Of a DNA stretch of 64,000 bases, positions 1-8,836 are shown piece by piece. The number at the start of each line of letters is the position of its first letter. The stretch's first letter is position 1. This DNA comes from Bradyrhizobium sp. Arg816 (lineage in GTDB: Bacteria > Pseudomonadota > Alphaproteobacteria > Rhizobiales > Xanthobacteraceae). The stretch covers positions 434,001 to 498,000 of the forward strand of contig NZ_JAPRAQ010000002.1 in NCBI RefSeq assembly GCF_029989365.1, read 5' to 3'. A model generated the notes under the pieces. That model saw only the letters and a list, made by a program, of their open reading frames with translations, had not been told where the DNA came from and ran no database searches. Made by a program: the position numbers and the translations under genes.

Positions 1-1
1 A

Positions 2-817
2 TCGGTCCACGCCGCGCGCCAACACTATCCGGAGACGGTGCTGGTGACCGATGACGCCGGCGCCCGCGTGCTGGTGGACGCCCTGGAGCTGCCGTTCGTC
101 GAGGTCTCCACGGCACTCAACGACCTCGACGCCGATCCCGACTGGTGGGCGCTAGGCAAGCTGGAGGCGTACCGGAGCCAGAAAGCGCCTTTCGTGCACA
201 TCGACGCTGACGTCTTCCTCTGGACGCCGCTCGCGCCAGCGCTCGACACCGCCCCGGTGTTCGCACAGCACCCGGAGCCGATCCCCTCGCTCTCGGCGAC
301 CTGCTATCGGCCCGACGTGTTGGAGGCGGCGGTGGAGCCAGAGCCGCTGCCTGTGGAATGGGCGTGGTATCGCAAGGCCCGGGCCGATTGGCGGGGCGCG
401 TGCTGCGGAGTCTTCGGAGGGGCGCACACGGACTTCATCCAGCACTATGCGGCCGAGGCGCTTAGGTTGGCGACCGACGCCCGGTACAGCGCCGGCATGG
501 CGCGCCTGGGCGACAAGAGCGGACACATGATCCTCCTGGAACAGTACCTCCTGTCCGCCTGCGTGGAGTACCACGCCCAACGGCCGGGCTCAGCCTTCGC
601 CGACGTCGAGATTCACTACATCTTTGATTGCATCGAGGAGGCCTACAACTCCGGCACGGCTGAGGCCGCCGGCTACACCCACCTGGCCGGTGGGACCAAG
701 CGCAACCGCCGCATCTGCCGTGCTCTGGAGCGGCGCGTACGCCAGGACCTCCCGCTGTTCTACGCGCGTTGCCAGGAGCGCGCGCATCGATTTGGTGCTG
801 CCCTTGCCGAAACTTAG
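2..817 (+). CDS. DUF6734-like protein, 5' end outside window
   Basis: The reading frame is open from the first bases, so the gene starts upstream of the window; the GTG at 38 is only the first in-window start. The protein carries an acidic HIDADVFLW motif near residue 54 (counted from that GTG), with the DxD spacing seen in nucleotide-sugar glycosyltransferases. It also has aromatic-rich segments (EWAWYRKARADW, GGAHTDFIQHYA) that I associate with the DUF6734 family. The likely role is glycosyl transfer or a related GT-A-fold function, by analogy. No partner gene follows closely: the next ORF is on the other strand about 500 bp away. Family assignment is moderate; substrate is unknown. Confidence 0.6.
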   Translation, partial: SVHAARQHYPETVLVTDDAGARVLVDALELPFVEVSTALNDLDADPDWWALGKLEAYRSQKAPFVHIDADVFLWTPLAPALDTAPVFAQHPEPIPSLSATCYRPDVLEAAVEPEPLPVEWAWYRKARADWRGACCGVFGGAHTDFIQHYAAEALRLATDARYSAGMARLGDKSGHMILLEQYLLSACVEYHAQRPGSAFADVEIHYIFDCIEEAYNSGTAEAAGYTHLAGGTKRNRRICRALERRVRQDLPLFYARCQERAHRFGAALAET

Positions 818-1310
818 CTCTCAGGCGCAGAAATCACACCGCTTGTTGAGGCGAGCGACCGACCCTAACCTTATTCAGCTCGCGGATCACCGCGAAAACG
901 TCGTGGCCGGCCTTGCCGTCGGGCGTAGGTAGTCAGAGTGCATCAAACAACGAGAAGCGACATTCCGACTTCTCGACGAACACTCAATCTCGATCATCTC
1001 CGTGAGCAGCAAGTCCCGGATTACATATTCCAGAACCAGCTCATCCGAGATCGGAGCGATCCCACATGGACACTTCGGCATTTCCGATGGGCAGGCGAGC
1101 CCACCGTGGACCGGCAAACGCGCCTCTCGCACCTCGCGTATTGTCGCCAGCCATGGTGAACTTGCCTGGAGCTTATTCCGCCAGTCGCATTTTGCCGTCC
1201 TATTGGTTTGCCATTTCGATCTTCATTTGCCTTTTCGTCGCGCACGCGATTGTTAGAGAGCGACTACGCGAATTGAAGATCAAATGACGCTTGAGCATTG
1301 CCGCCGGTTT
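818..1310. other. Gene-poor interval
   Basis: No convincing gene is seen. Short overlapping ORFs on both strands lack recognisable motifs. The best of them is 1153-1287 (+), 44 codons, with one hydrophobic stretch (YWFAISIFICLFVAHAIV) and a basic tail. It could be a tiny single-pass membrane protein, but its start has no good ribosome binding site. Confidence 0.4.
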
Positions 1311-2069
1311 CTACCGATTGCACTCAATCTCGCAGTGTTGCCCACAACCTACCTCCGGCCCCTTTTTCCAAGAGAAGCCGTATGACCGTTTGATTGTGAT
1401 CTTTTTGACGCCCCTTTTTCCACACTGCCCCTTCGCTTCTTTGAGGCAATCATTGAGGATTGCATCAATGAGAACTATCCCGCCACATATCAACGCGGCA
1501 AGGCCGCCCACCAAACCGATCACGGCCAAGTCGATGGGATCGTGAGTTATAGCAAAGTTGACAGACGTCTTGACGTCTTCCCCATTAGGGCCTTTGAGCG
1601 CGTTCCCCAACGCGTCTTTGAGGCCGATGTTAGATATCTGACCCGTAAGTCGAACGATGGAGCCGTCGGCTGCTTTTCTCTCGTAAAGCACGACTTCGTA
1701 GGGCGCTGTAGTGCTCGGCTGGATCTCACCGTTAGCAGCGATGTGAAAGGTCTCTGGCTTCTCCGGCACCGCAATCAAGGCTAGCGCGCGTGCGTAGTTT
1801 TGCGCAATAGTCTGGTGTAGAGCAACCGAGTTTCCTGACTTAAACTGGACAAGGCCCTCCAACACGACATCCCGAGAAACAACGTCCGCGAACTCCGCGC
1901 TGTCAAGCTGAAGATCGAGGCTTACGCTCGTGCCTTCGGAAAGCTCGGTAGCGTCTACTAAGAGATATTTTTTCGCGCTCCGCGGCGCCTGGGTATCGAC
2001 TTCCTTGGTCTGCAGAAGGCCCCGCAGGAAATCACCGATGTCTTCGCCCACCCTGTGGAAATCGGTCAT
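1311..2069 (-). CDS. Hypothetical single-pass membrane protein with Cys-rich tail
   Basis: Not recognised. The product is about 252 aa. The ATG at 2069 is preferred over the GTG at 2078 because an AGGGAG sequence lies 8 nt upstream of the ATG. The first roughly 175 residues look soluble. A hydrophobic segment (LAVIGLVGGLAALICGGIVLI) follows near residue 175-197, then a short basic region with five or six cysteines (DCLKEAKGQCGK, VGCGQHCEIEC) that could bind metal or form disulfides. It stands alone, converging with nothing and read away from the FixK-type box at 2195. Base composition is lower in GC than the catabolic genes later in the window, fitting an acquired region. Confidence 0.6.
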   Translation of the reverse strand: MTDFHRVGEDIGDFLRGLLQTKEVDTQAPRSAKKYLLVDATELSEGTSVSLDLQLDSAEFADVVSRDVVLEGLVQFKSGNSVALHQTIAQNYARALALIAVPEKPETFHIAANGEIQPSTTAPYEVVLYERKAADGSIVRLTGQISNIGLKDALGNALKGPNGEDVKTSVNFAITHDPIDLAVIGLVGGLAALICGGIVLIDAILNDCLKEAKGQCGKRGVKKITIKRSYGFSWKKGPEVGCGQHCEIECNR

Positions 2070-2194
2070 CAGCCGCACTCCCTATTAAGCTGCCGCGTGC
2101 TCTTGATGCGAAGGTCCGGGCTTTCGACGCTACTTTATGCCCACGCCGAACGACTTCACAACCTGCGCAAGTTACAAAACAAAAAAGGGGCGCA

Positions 2195-2208
2195 TTGATC
2201 TAGATCAA
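2195..2208. promoter_or_regulatory. Perfect FixK/FNR-type box
   Basis: TTGATCTAGATCAA is a perfect dyad matching the FixK2/FNR/CRP-family consensus TTGA-N6-TCAA used for low-oxygen control in rhizobia. Its centre is about 133 bp upstream of the ATG at 2069. That could serve a minus-strand promoter starting near 2160. No plus-strand gene starts within range. I see no convincing -10 element. Confidence 0.5.
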
Positions 2209-2321
2209 AGTAGCGAACGCCTAACGGGGCAGCACCGGGGCATAAACGGCAGAAAGAGATGTCGGTACAGAGTCTCGGCTGTGTGAAAACGCAAGGGTCG
2301 AAAGATGACTAGGATTGCGTT

Positions 2322-2573
2322 CTACAGATCGAGGCCGAACTTCTGCGCAAGCTCCTGCCACTGCATCGGGCATGGACGCGGGTGCGGCGACCACGACACG
2401 GCCGCAAAATCAAGCCGGCTTCGGCGGTCTCGGCAAGACCGACATCCGATCAGGAGTAACGCGCGGAAGTTCGAGGGCAATGCTGGCGCGAAACGGGCGT
2501 GGAAGAGCTTTTGATCGGCTGCCGTCGCCCTGCGCCATTCGGTCGACCGCAGATAGCGAGACAACTGATTCAC
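2322..2573 (-). CDS. Small hypothetical protein coupled to the recombinase
   Basis: An 83-aa ORF whose GTG start overlaps the TGA stop of the serine recombinase (GTGA arrangement, 2570-2573), a typical layout for translational coupling. The protein is basic and Trp/Arg-rich, ending in WSPHPRPCPMQWQELAQKFGLDL. No family is recognised. The coupling and the sensible C-terminal half argue for a real gene, perhaps an accessory to the recombinase. It could also be a chance open frame. Confidence 0.4.
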   Translation of the reverse strand: MNQLSRYLRSTEWRRATAADQKLFHARFAPALPSNFRALLLIGCRSCRDRRSRLDFAAVSWSPHPRPCPMQWQELAQKFGLDL

Positions 2574-3244
2574 GCCGCGCGCTCGATGATTCGTTTTACG
2601 CTTTTGGCATCGAGTGCCGGCAGACCATATTCAGCAACCCAGACCTGGGCGATCTCGCGTAAGCTTTTCCCCTGCGCTTTGAGTGTTCTTCCACGAGCGA
2701 GCGCGGCCTGCTCGTTCGGATCAGGAACCAAGCGCCGGTACCTACCCTCACCTTCGATCGCGAAGCCGAATGGCCTTTTACCTCCATTGAAGAGGTACTG
2801 AGACGCCCTGTGTCGTTTAACGTCGCGAACCCGCTCGCGAATACGGTCCCGCTCGTTTTCAGCTACGGCCGACAAAATAGTGAAGACGAGTTTGCTGATG
2901 CCGTTCCCGGTGACATCTCCACCAAGATCGATCATATGTAGCGAAATCTTTTCATCTTTCAGCTGTTCGAGCGTGCCAAGCGCGTCCGCAGCAGATCTAA
3001 AAGCTCTATCAAGCTTCGCCGCAATCACGACGTCTCCCGGCTGAAGGCGTTCGAGAAGCTGCCGGCCTGCTGCTCGCTCCGCGAGAGGCACTGATCCTGA
3101 CACGCCACTTTCAACGAAGAATTCCCCGACGGACCAGCCCTTCATCATTGCGTAGCCGGTGATCTGCTGACGTTGAGTATCGAGAGATAAGCCCCCGTTT
3201 GCCTGCTCCGTTGTGGAAACGCGACAATATCCATATACCGGCAT
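2570..3244 (-). CDS. Serine recombinase (resolvase/invertase family)
   Basis: A site-specific recombinase of 224 aa. The N-terminal catalytic domain begins MPVYGYCRVST, where the serine of the YxRVST motif is the nucleophile. It continues through VVIAAKLDRAFRSAADAL and the long E helix (SAVAENERDRIRERVRD), followed by a short C-terminal HTH-like region (GKSLREIAQVW). The ATG at 3244 is chosen over the upstream in-frame start at 3319: it has a GAGAGG sequence just upstream and begins exactly at the conserved domain. The length fits the small resolvase/invertase class rather than large serine integrases. It marks this stretch as mobile or acquired, and the coupled ORF 2322-2573 follows it. Confidence 0.9.
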   Translation of the reverse strand: MPVYGYCRVSTTEQANGGLSLDTQRQQITGYAMMKGWSVGEFFVESGVSGSVPLAERAAGRQLLERLQPGDVVIAAKLDRAFRSAADALGTLEQLKDEKISLHMIDLGGDVTGNGISKLVFTILSAVAENERDRIRERVRDVKRHRASQYLFNGGKRPFGFAIEGEGRYRRLVPDPNEQAALARGRTLKAQGKSLREIAQVWVAEYGLPALDAKSVKRIIERAA

Positions 3245-3564
3245 CGGCCCCTCTCGTGTGGCATTCCTAAAGCAATGCCACGCGCTGGTCAATGCCACAG
3301 CCAGAACTCCGGCCAGCAAGACGAATCCTTGAATGTGCGATCAGCTGCTCTGGCCTTCAGGCGGCGTTTGGGCTCAGCTGTCGGTCACCCCGGCGTTGAG
3401 GCCCCAAACTCTCCGGGTACACGATGCAGCCTCTGTGACCCCGAGCAGGCACAACGCCGACAAACCGGTTACTGGGATGCTAGTGGGCGGTCCCGAATTC
3501 ACTTCTCTTGCAGCTTCGTCTGTTCTACTCCGACTACACTTCAAAATGCTCGAAAGCCACCTGG
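3245..3564. other. Divergent intergenic region
   Basis: Non-coding space between the recombinase and the nucleotidyltransferase, which diverge. It should hold both promoters and possibly the recombinase's own res/crossover site. I could not pick out a clear dyad or -35/-10 pair by eye. Confidence 0.4.
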
Positions 3565-4656
3565 ATGAACGAGTCTACCACGACAACAACAACGTCTCAG
3601 AAGCTAAGCTCTGCTCTTAATCGCCTCAGGGGTAGTGACGGAGGGCGCTGGTCTAACATCGCGGCCGCTCAAAAGTTTAGCAATGAAAGAGCCCTCGACC
3701 TCGCAACGATAGTAGGCGATCTGTTACCAACAGACGAAGGCAGTCTCACTGTCTTCGGCTCACTAGCCAGAGGCGAGTTCACGGTCGAGAGCGATCTAGA
3801 TTGGGCTATTATGATCGACGCTCGTGCTGATTCGCGCCACTTGAACTTAGTCCACGAGCTAAGGTCAAGGTTGAAAAAGGCTGAGTTTAAAGATCCGGGA
3901 CCAACTGGAGTATTCGGGGGCCTAGTCTTCAGTCACGAGCTGATCCACGCGATCGGTGGTGACGAGGACACTAACAAGAATATGACGCGTCGCTTGCTGC
4001 TCCTACTCGAGTCCCAGGCGATTGGCTCGCCCGAGAGCGCACAAGTTCGCGACCGGATCATCAAGGGCGTCCTGGCCAGATATGTCGAAGAGGATGCAAA
4101 TTTCGTTGCGGCAAACGTACAAGGGAAGAAAATTCCTCGTTTCCTACTGAATGACGTTGTTCGCTTCTGGCGAACTATGGCGGTTGACTACGCCAACAAA
4201 TTTAGGGTGCGAGCAGGAGAGAAATGGGCCCTGCGAAACATCAAGCTGCGGATGTCTCGGAAGCTATTGTTTGTATCGGGGTTTTTAATGTGCGTCTCGT
4301 GGGCATTGGAAACGCCCGAATCAGGGGAACAGGAGCTGACCGTCCAGAAACTTGTCAGCCATCTGCGGGACTGGACAGAGCGGCAGCCACTTGAATCACT
4401 TGCGATAGCCGTTGAACGCTACGCACCTTCGCTCAGCGATGACATCTTTGGTACTTACGATCAGTTTCTATCGTTGCTCAACGACAAGGAAAAGAGAGAA
4501 GTGCTTGAAGAGCTGACTCCGGACCAAGCGTACGAGAACCGGGTGTTTCTTGACGCCCGAGAAGTGGCGCATACGTTCGATCGCGGTCTGTTAAAGCTGC
4601 TCTTTGAGTCCAACGTCGACATTACTGAAACCGTGAAGAAGTACGGAATTTTCTGA
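3565..4656 (+). CDS. Nucleotidyltransferase-fold protein
   Basis: A 363-aa protein with a DNA-polymerase-beta-like nucleotidyltransferase core. The glycine-serine motif and acidic pair are seen in VFGSLARGEFTVESDLDWAI near residues 65-85 (G-S, then S-D-L-D), as in DUF294/GlnD/MNT-type enzymes. The rest is mostly helical and unassigned. The ATG at 3565 is preferred over 3508, because the extra upstream residues look non-coding and do not belong to the fold. The stop overlaps the start of the TIM-barrel gene (TGATG at 4654-4658), so the two are almost certainly co-translated. Enzymes of this fold transfer NMP groups to proteins, RNA or small molecules; the substrate here is unknown. Confidence 0.75.
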   Translation: MNESTTTTTTSQKLSSALNRLRGSDGGRWSNIAAAQKFSNERALDLATIVGDLLPTDEGSLTVFGSLARGEFTVESDLDWAIMIDARADSRHLNLVHELRSRLKKAEFKDPGPTGVFGGLVFSHELIHAIGGDEDTNKNMTRRLLLLLESQAIGSPESAQVRDRIIKGVLARYVEEDANFVAANVQGKKIPRFLLNDVVRFWRTMAVDYANKFRVRAGEKWALRNIKLRMSRKLLFVSGFLMCVSWALETPESGEQELTVQKLVSHLRDWTERQPLESLAIAVERYAPSLSDDIFGTYDQFLSLLNDKEKREVLEELTPDQAYENRVFLDAREVAHTFDRGLLKLLFESNVDITETVKKYGIF

Positions 4657-5372
4657 TGATCGTAGGCTTCTCAACTGGGGCTTTAGCGCTTGGCGACTTC
4701 GCGCGCGGGTTAGAATTGCTAGAGCCGACGCGTGCAGATGCTGTTGAACTATCTGCGCTCCGCGACGTCGAGCTACCCAAATTGCTTGAAGCAATACCGC
4801 TCCTAATGCAGCGCCTGAACACCCGGTATCGGTACGTGAGCTTTCACGCACCAACCAATTTTACTGATGAGCGCAGCACAGTAGCAAAGCTAGCGACGGT
4901 AGCGGATCGAGGCCTGAACGTGATAGTTCACCCCGACACCATGCGGGAACTGTCTCTATGGCAAAGGCTAGGCAAGCGTCTCTGCATAGAAAACTTGGAT
5001 TCCCGTAGGCCAACTGGGCGTACTGCTCAGGAGCTGCGCAAGTTCTTTGTTGAGCTGCCGGAAGCTCGGCTGTGCTTGGACATTGCACACGCGAGACAGG
5101 TGGACTCCACGATGACTGTTGCCGCGGATATTCTTACCGAATTTGGGGACCGCTTGGCGCAAGCTCATTTGAGCGAACTCAATAGCAGGGGCAAACATTT
5201 TGCCATGTCGTACGCTGCAAAACGCGCCTACGAACTCTTTGCAGCTCCTCTAGCACGAGTACCAGTGATCTTGGAATCGGTTGTTACTGAAGGCGCAATC
5301 GCTGAGGAGATCAGTGAAGTCGAAAAGATCCTCAGTCATCAGCCGCGCTTCACGCCTGCCGGATTTTCGTAG
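4656..5372 (+). CDS. Xylose-isomerase/endonuclease-IV-like TIM barrel protein
   Basis: A 238-aa protein resembling the AP-endonuclease-2/sugar-phosphate-isomerase TIM barrels. Candidate metal ligands appear in order: His in FHAPTN, His in IVHPDT, Glu in CIENLDSR, Asp/His in CLDIAHARQ, His/Glu in AQAHLSELN and Glu in VILESV. It overlaps the upstream nucleotidyltransferase by one base. The pair therefore forms a two-gene module. The barrel could isomerise a sugar phosphate, cut abasic nucleic acid, or act on whatever the nucleotidyltransferase modifies. The gene converges with the exported protein at 5397, from which it is separated by only 24 bp. Confidence 0.7.
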   Translation: MIVGFSTGALALGDFARGLELLEPTRADAVELSALRDVELPKLLEAIPLLMQRLNTRYRYVSFHAPTNFTDERSTVAKLATVADRGLNVIVHPDTMRELSLWQRLGKRLCIENLDSRRPTGRTAQELRKFFVELPEARLCLDIAHARQVDSTMTVAADILTEFGDRLAQAHLSELNSRGKHFAMSYAAKRAYELFAAPLARVPVILESVVTEGAIAEEISEVEKILSHQPRFTPAGFS

Positions 5373-5396
5373 ACGCGCGCCCCCTACTGTTAAGTA

Positions 5397-5789
5397 TCAG
5401 GGCAGCCACACCTCGAGATAAACTGGCAGATTGTTTGGGCGCAGTTGCAGGCGCGGCCTTAGTCTCTGCTTCTCATCCGGCAGCAGTCTCATGGCCAGCA
5501 GATGCTCGTTGACGGTATCCGCGACGTCCTGCGCGGCCTCGCGGGCGAAACTGGAAAAATAGTCCACTCCGGGTCCCCCTTTTACGGTACGCTCGCGGTC
5601 CGGCGCACGAACCACATAGCCCTTTTTGACTAGCAGCGCTCCGATCTCTCTCAGGTCCTGATCGTTGATACTGCCGCCGCCGGCGTGAATAAATACTACG
5701 AACTCGCCGGATTGCCGTGTCTGCGCGGACAGCAGACTCGGCGCAAGGAGCAGCAAAAGCAAGCAGATGCGGCCAATGATGATCGTCAT
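5397..5789 (-). CDS. Small exported protein
   Basis: A 130-aa protein with a clear Sec signal peptide (MTIIIGRICLLLLLLAPSLL, cleavage likely after SAQ near residue 23). The mature part has an alpha/beta pattern (EFVVFIHAGGGSINDQDLREIGALLVKKGYVVRA) reminiscent of the LytR C-terminal/SPOR-like fold that reads peptides or glycans, but the match is only structural. It starts 24 bp after the end of the membrane protein at 5814, so the two form an operon. Function unknown. Confidence 0.65.
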   Translation of the reverse strand: MTIIIGRICLLLLLLAPSLLSAQTRQSGEFVVFIHAGGGSINDQDLREIGALLVKKGYVVRAPDRERTVKGGPGVDYFSSFAREAAQDVADTVNEHLLAMRLLPDEKQRLRPRLQLRPNNLPVYLEVWLP

Positions 5790-5813
5790 GGATTCACCGA
5801 TGTCCGATTGTTA

Positions 5814-6950
5814 TCATTTGGATGGATCGTACATGACGTACCGGAACCCAAAAGCGACCGGCCGGTCCAGTGGTCCTGTATCGAATTCCGACTCGTCGCT
5901 CCCAGACCGTTGCGCCGAAAGCCCGCCACCGTATTGCATGCCTGACACTTGCTTCTCTAGGCTCTCGATTCGCTTTCGTAGCGTTTCGTCTGTTGGTGCT
6001 GTGGATGCGTTCTGCGGCGGTAGCTGCTCCTGAGGCGCTGGATCCGATCTCCCTTTTCCACCTGACAACAAGCCAGCGAAAAAGCCGCCTATTTCCGAGC
6101 CGCCGATCAGCCTGCGATGCACGATGGAGCGCGCTAAATACACGCGGTTCACGATCACCAGCCGAATATCGACGGCATAAACGTCTTTTCCGCTCTGGTC
6201 GAGGTTTTTGACATAAATGCGATCGCCCAAAATCGGCCAAAGATATTGGCGGTAGGTCGCCTCGCTGCAGTCGTCCTTCATGCCATCCTTTTTGCAATAC
6301 TCGTGAAGCTTCCTCAGTGCACGAGAACTGGGCATTCCGTAGGTGCTGACTTCGCTCAGCTTGAACTCTTCGGTGCCCTGACTGCTGCCGCCGTAGCTCG
6401 CTTGCGCCTGACCGTTGGCCATGAGCGCACCCCCGGCAGTGGCGCTGAATGAACCCTTGAGCCGGGCGAAGGCCGCACGGGGCAGATCGCTTTCCAGCAC
6501 CAGGCCTTTCGCAAACAAACGGCCCACGGATCGCGGCGATTGGTCCTGAATAGCTCCCGGTCTTTCGTTAACCGGAGGCCTGAGCGGCGCCGCAGGGAAC
6601 GCGGCCAACTCGGCATAGGTCTTTTCTAGTTCTTCTTTGACATCGACATGCGCGATCTTCACCGATCGTTTGACGGAGGGCGTCCGCTTATCAATCGATT
6701 TGGGATCACGAATCTTGTCGTCGACGACGTAAGCCAGTACGTCGCCGACCGCGACGTCCTCCTCCGGGGGGAACACGGGCTCGATCTTGAACTGCCCGAT
6801 CGCATCGCCCCACGCGACCTCGATATCCTTGCGGTGCTGAAACTCCGTGGGCGCGCTGCTCAACCAGCGTATGGCAAAAAAGCCGGCCACGGCGGTGGCG
6901 ACGAATGCGGCGGCAATCCCGAGCGTCTTACGGCTAAGCCCTTTCGGCAT
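5814..6950 (-). CDS. Hypothetical membrane-anchored protein
   Basis: A 378-aa protein. The frame is open to 7226, but the ATG at 6950 (MPKGLSRKTLG) directly precedes a transmembrane segment (LGIAAAFVATAVAGFFAIRWL, residues 7-27), and the residues upstream read as random. The body is soluble, with an internal coiled-coil-like stretch near the C-terminus (DETLRKRIESLEKQVSGMQ) and a beta-rich ending (RPVAFGFRYVMYD). It is co-transcribed with the exported protein at 5397. No family recognised; the topology suggests a periplasmic protein tethered to the inner membrane. Confidence 0.65.
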   Translation of the reverse strand: MPKGLSRKTLGIAAAFVATAVAGFFAIRWLSSAPTEFQHRKDIEVAWGDAIGQFKIEPVFPPEEDVAVGDVLAYVVDDKIRDPKSIDKRTPSVKRSVKIAHVDVKEELEKTYAELAAFPAAPLRPPVNERPGAIQDQSPRSVGRLFAKGLVLESDLPRAAFARLKGSFSATAGGALMANGQAQASYGGSSQGTEEFKLSEVSTYGMPSSRALRKLHEYCKKDGMKDDCSEATYRQYLWPILGDRIYVKNLDQSGKDVYAVDIRLVIVNRVYLARSIVHRRLIGGSEIGGFFAGLLSGGKGRSDPAPQEQLPPQNASTAPTDETLRKRIESLEKQVSGMQYGGGLSAQRSGSDESEFDTGPLDRPVAFGFRYVMYDPSK

Positions 6951-7829
6951 TGTGAGCACTCCGGCGGATGCTCCCTCCGCCCGCACAATCACTTGCAAGT
7001 AAGGACAAAATGAATTGGCTTGTGTATCACAGGTTGCAGTTCCCGGCAACGACGCAGGTCGCGATCGTGGAAGCTTCCTCGGGGTGGCTACGCAGCCGAT
7101 CGATTTGACCTGTTCGCAAGAAATCGAGGACCGGCCGCTCTTGGGCCCGAGGGCGGAGTGCCGCGATGTCCGCTCCCGCGCCGCTGTCGGGGGAGAAGCA
7201 GACATCAGGTGGCCGACTCGCAGCAACCGACTTTATGAGTCCGCACCCTAATCTACCGCGGCCGCCAGGCCGACTTCCGGGCCTCGTTCATGCGATCGAT
7301 CACGCGGGCATTGCGCAGGTGCTCAGAGGGCTCGCCGGCCTCGTCGCCCTCTCCAGAACCGCGCCTGAGAGGCGGCACGACATGGTCCGACTACGGCCCC
7401 AGCGCTATTCACGCGGGCCGCGTGACCCGGCCGGAGGCCTCCTGTGCCCTCGAGCCCGGGCGGACCGCTCGCCTGGCGGCCGTGAGGACGGCCGGGCCAA
7501 CGCATCTTCAACGGCCCGCAATGTCCTGCTCGATCTGAGCGATCGAGGACCGGCAATCGAAGCCGGTCCGGGCCTTCAGGTCGATCGCTATGCGCGAGCG
7601 GTGCATCCTCAGATCCTCAAGCGGTTGGCGGTCCTGCAGCGGCATTTCGTCGCGTTTAATGCCATTAAGCGCTGGTCCAGGGGCTGCGACCTTCGATGTC
7701 GCCGATGCCATCCCTCAACGCCATCGACACGGACATCGATGTCTCGTCGGGGCTGCAGGCTTTCATCGACGAAAATTAAACAAAGGCGTTCGACCTCCAG
7801 CTGTCGCTGGGCACCATCGCCACATCGTA
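6951..7829. other. Long interval without a recognisable gene
   Basis: About 880 bp. Several overlapping ORFs exist, the longest being 7166-8008 (+), but none has a domain signature, a good ribosome binding site or conserved-looking sequence. The plus frame also runs antisense into the terminase gene. The stretch is probably degraded DNA between the membrane-protein operon and the terminase remnant. Confidence 0.4.
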
Positions 7830-8396
7830 TCAATCGCGTTCTATCGCTTTCCGAATTTCTGCCAAGGATCTTTCCGACAGACCTAGGGCTCTGCATTCGC
7901 CAAGCAACGCAACTTCCAATTCCGTATCAGTCATTTGTCCAATTACGTCTGGTCGGCCTACCTCAAATTTCTGAGCCAAGAGGCCGCCAATGTGGGCAGC
8001 GAGCTTGATGCCGCTAATAGCCGCTTTCAAATCTGGCTTGTACAAACCGGTGGGAACACCGTTCGAGTCGTATTTTGGTAAGCCGCGGATGGAGAGATCG
8101 ACCACGTGCATCAAGCGAGCGATTATCCATTCCTCAGAAAGGCCCGCGCGTTGGATTCCGATCTGTCGCGCTTGTCCCTCCCTAGCCACGCGGTCAGCAA
8201 TTAGCTCTTGCACGCGCGCTGAAATGTCGGCGCGCCTGCAAAGTCTACTCGCGTTCGCGGCTTTGTAGACATACCCAGCTTCTCGATACGCGTCCGCCTG
8301 GCTCCTGCCTGCAGCAAGCGCTCTAGCAAGCAATTCGTGTTTTTGATTAGCTAAGGCCGGCACAATGTTTCTAACCCTCTCAATACTTATCACCAA
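7830..8396 (-). CDS. Phage terminase small subunit-like protein
   Basis: A 188-aa protein with a typical small-terminase DNA-binding region. After HELLARALAAGRSQADAYREAGY comes a helix-turn-helix with YKAANASRLCRRADISARVQEL, the pattern by which many prophage small terminases are recognised. Small terminases bind the packaging site and deliver DNA to the large subunit. No large terminase, portal or capsid gene is adjacent, so this is either a prophage relic or a domesticated DNA-binding protein. It is divergent from 8432, with only about 35 bp between the starts. Confidence 0.65.
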   Translation of the reverse strand: MVISIERVRNIVPALANQKHELLARALAAGRSQADAYREAGYVYKAANASRLCRRADISARVQELIADRVAREGQARQIGIQRAGLSEEWIIARLMHVVDLSIRGLPKYDSNGVPTGLYKPDLKAAISGIKLAAHIGGLLAQKFEVGRPDVIGQMTDTELEVALLGECRALGLSERSLAEIRKAIERD

Positions 8397-8431
8397 TATA
8401 TGCAGTATTGCGGTGAATGTCTGGAGCGCAA

Positions 8432-8836
8432 ATGAACGATCCTAAAGATGCGTTCGACAAGAACCTCGAGTCTTTCATGCTAAGCCAGCACGCCGACAGC
8501 ATCGCCGACTACGCGAGCCGCGGCCGCAAATTCGAGGCCATGAATGACACGGAACTTGAGAAAGCATGGGTTATTGCTTTCGTCTGGTGGACGCAAAGGC
8601 CGTCTGATCACGCCCGATACCTCAGAGAAACGGATTTTATTGCGGAGATAAGCCTTCGCGGAAAGCAGCCGCCTCTCGATTTGGTTCGAACGGCATTTGA
8701 CAGCCTGTTTAGGCGCTCCGCAGACGCCATAGAGCGCTTCGAACGTGAAGATCCAGAACGGTTCAACGAAATGATTGACCGATACCTGCACGACATCGAA
8801 GCATTTACCTCAGAGCGCAAAAGGTCACAAAATTGA
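8432..8836 (+). CDS. Hypothetical protein
   Basis: A 134-aa acidic, mostly helical protein with no recognised domain. The ATG at 8432 (MNDPKDAFDK) has GGAG six bases upstream and is preferred over 8417. Conserved-looking features are paired aromatic residues in the middle (WVIAFVWWTQRP) and an acidic/basic helical tail (ERFEREDPERFNEMIDRYLHDIE). It is divergent from the terminase-like gene and may share its promoter region. Could be part of the same prophage relic. Confidence 0.55.
   Translation: MNDPKDAFDKNLESFMLSQHADSIADYASRGRKFEAMNDTELEKAWVIAFVWWTQRPSDHARYLRETDFIAEISLRGKQPPLDLVRTAFDSLFRRSADAIERFEREDPERFNEMIDRYLHDIEAFTSERKRSQN

Noticed and set aside
2570..3244. Reading the small serine recombinase as a large serine integrase
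   Set aside because: Only about 224 aa, without the recombinase and zinc-ribbon domains of large integrases.
7166..8008. A 280-aa plus-strand ORF
   Set aside because: No motifs, Arg/Ser/Pro-rich composition, and it runs antisense into the terminase-like gene.
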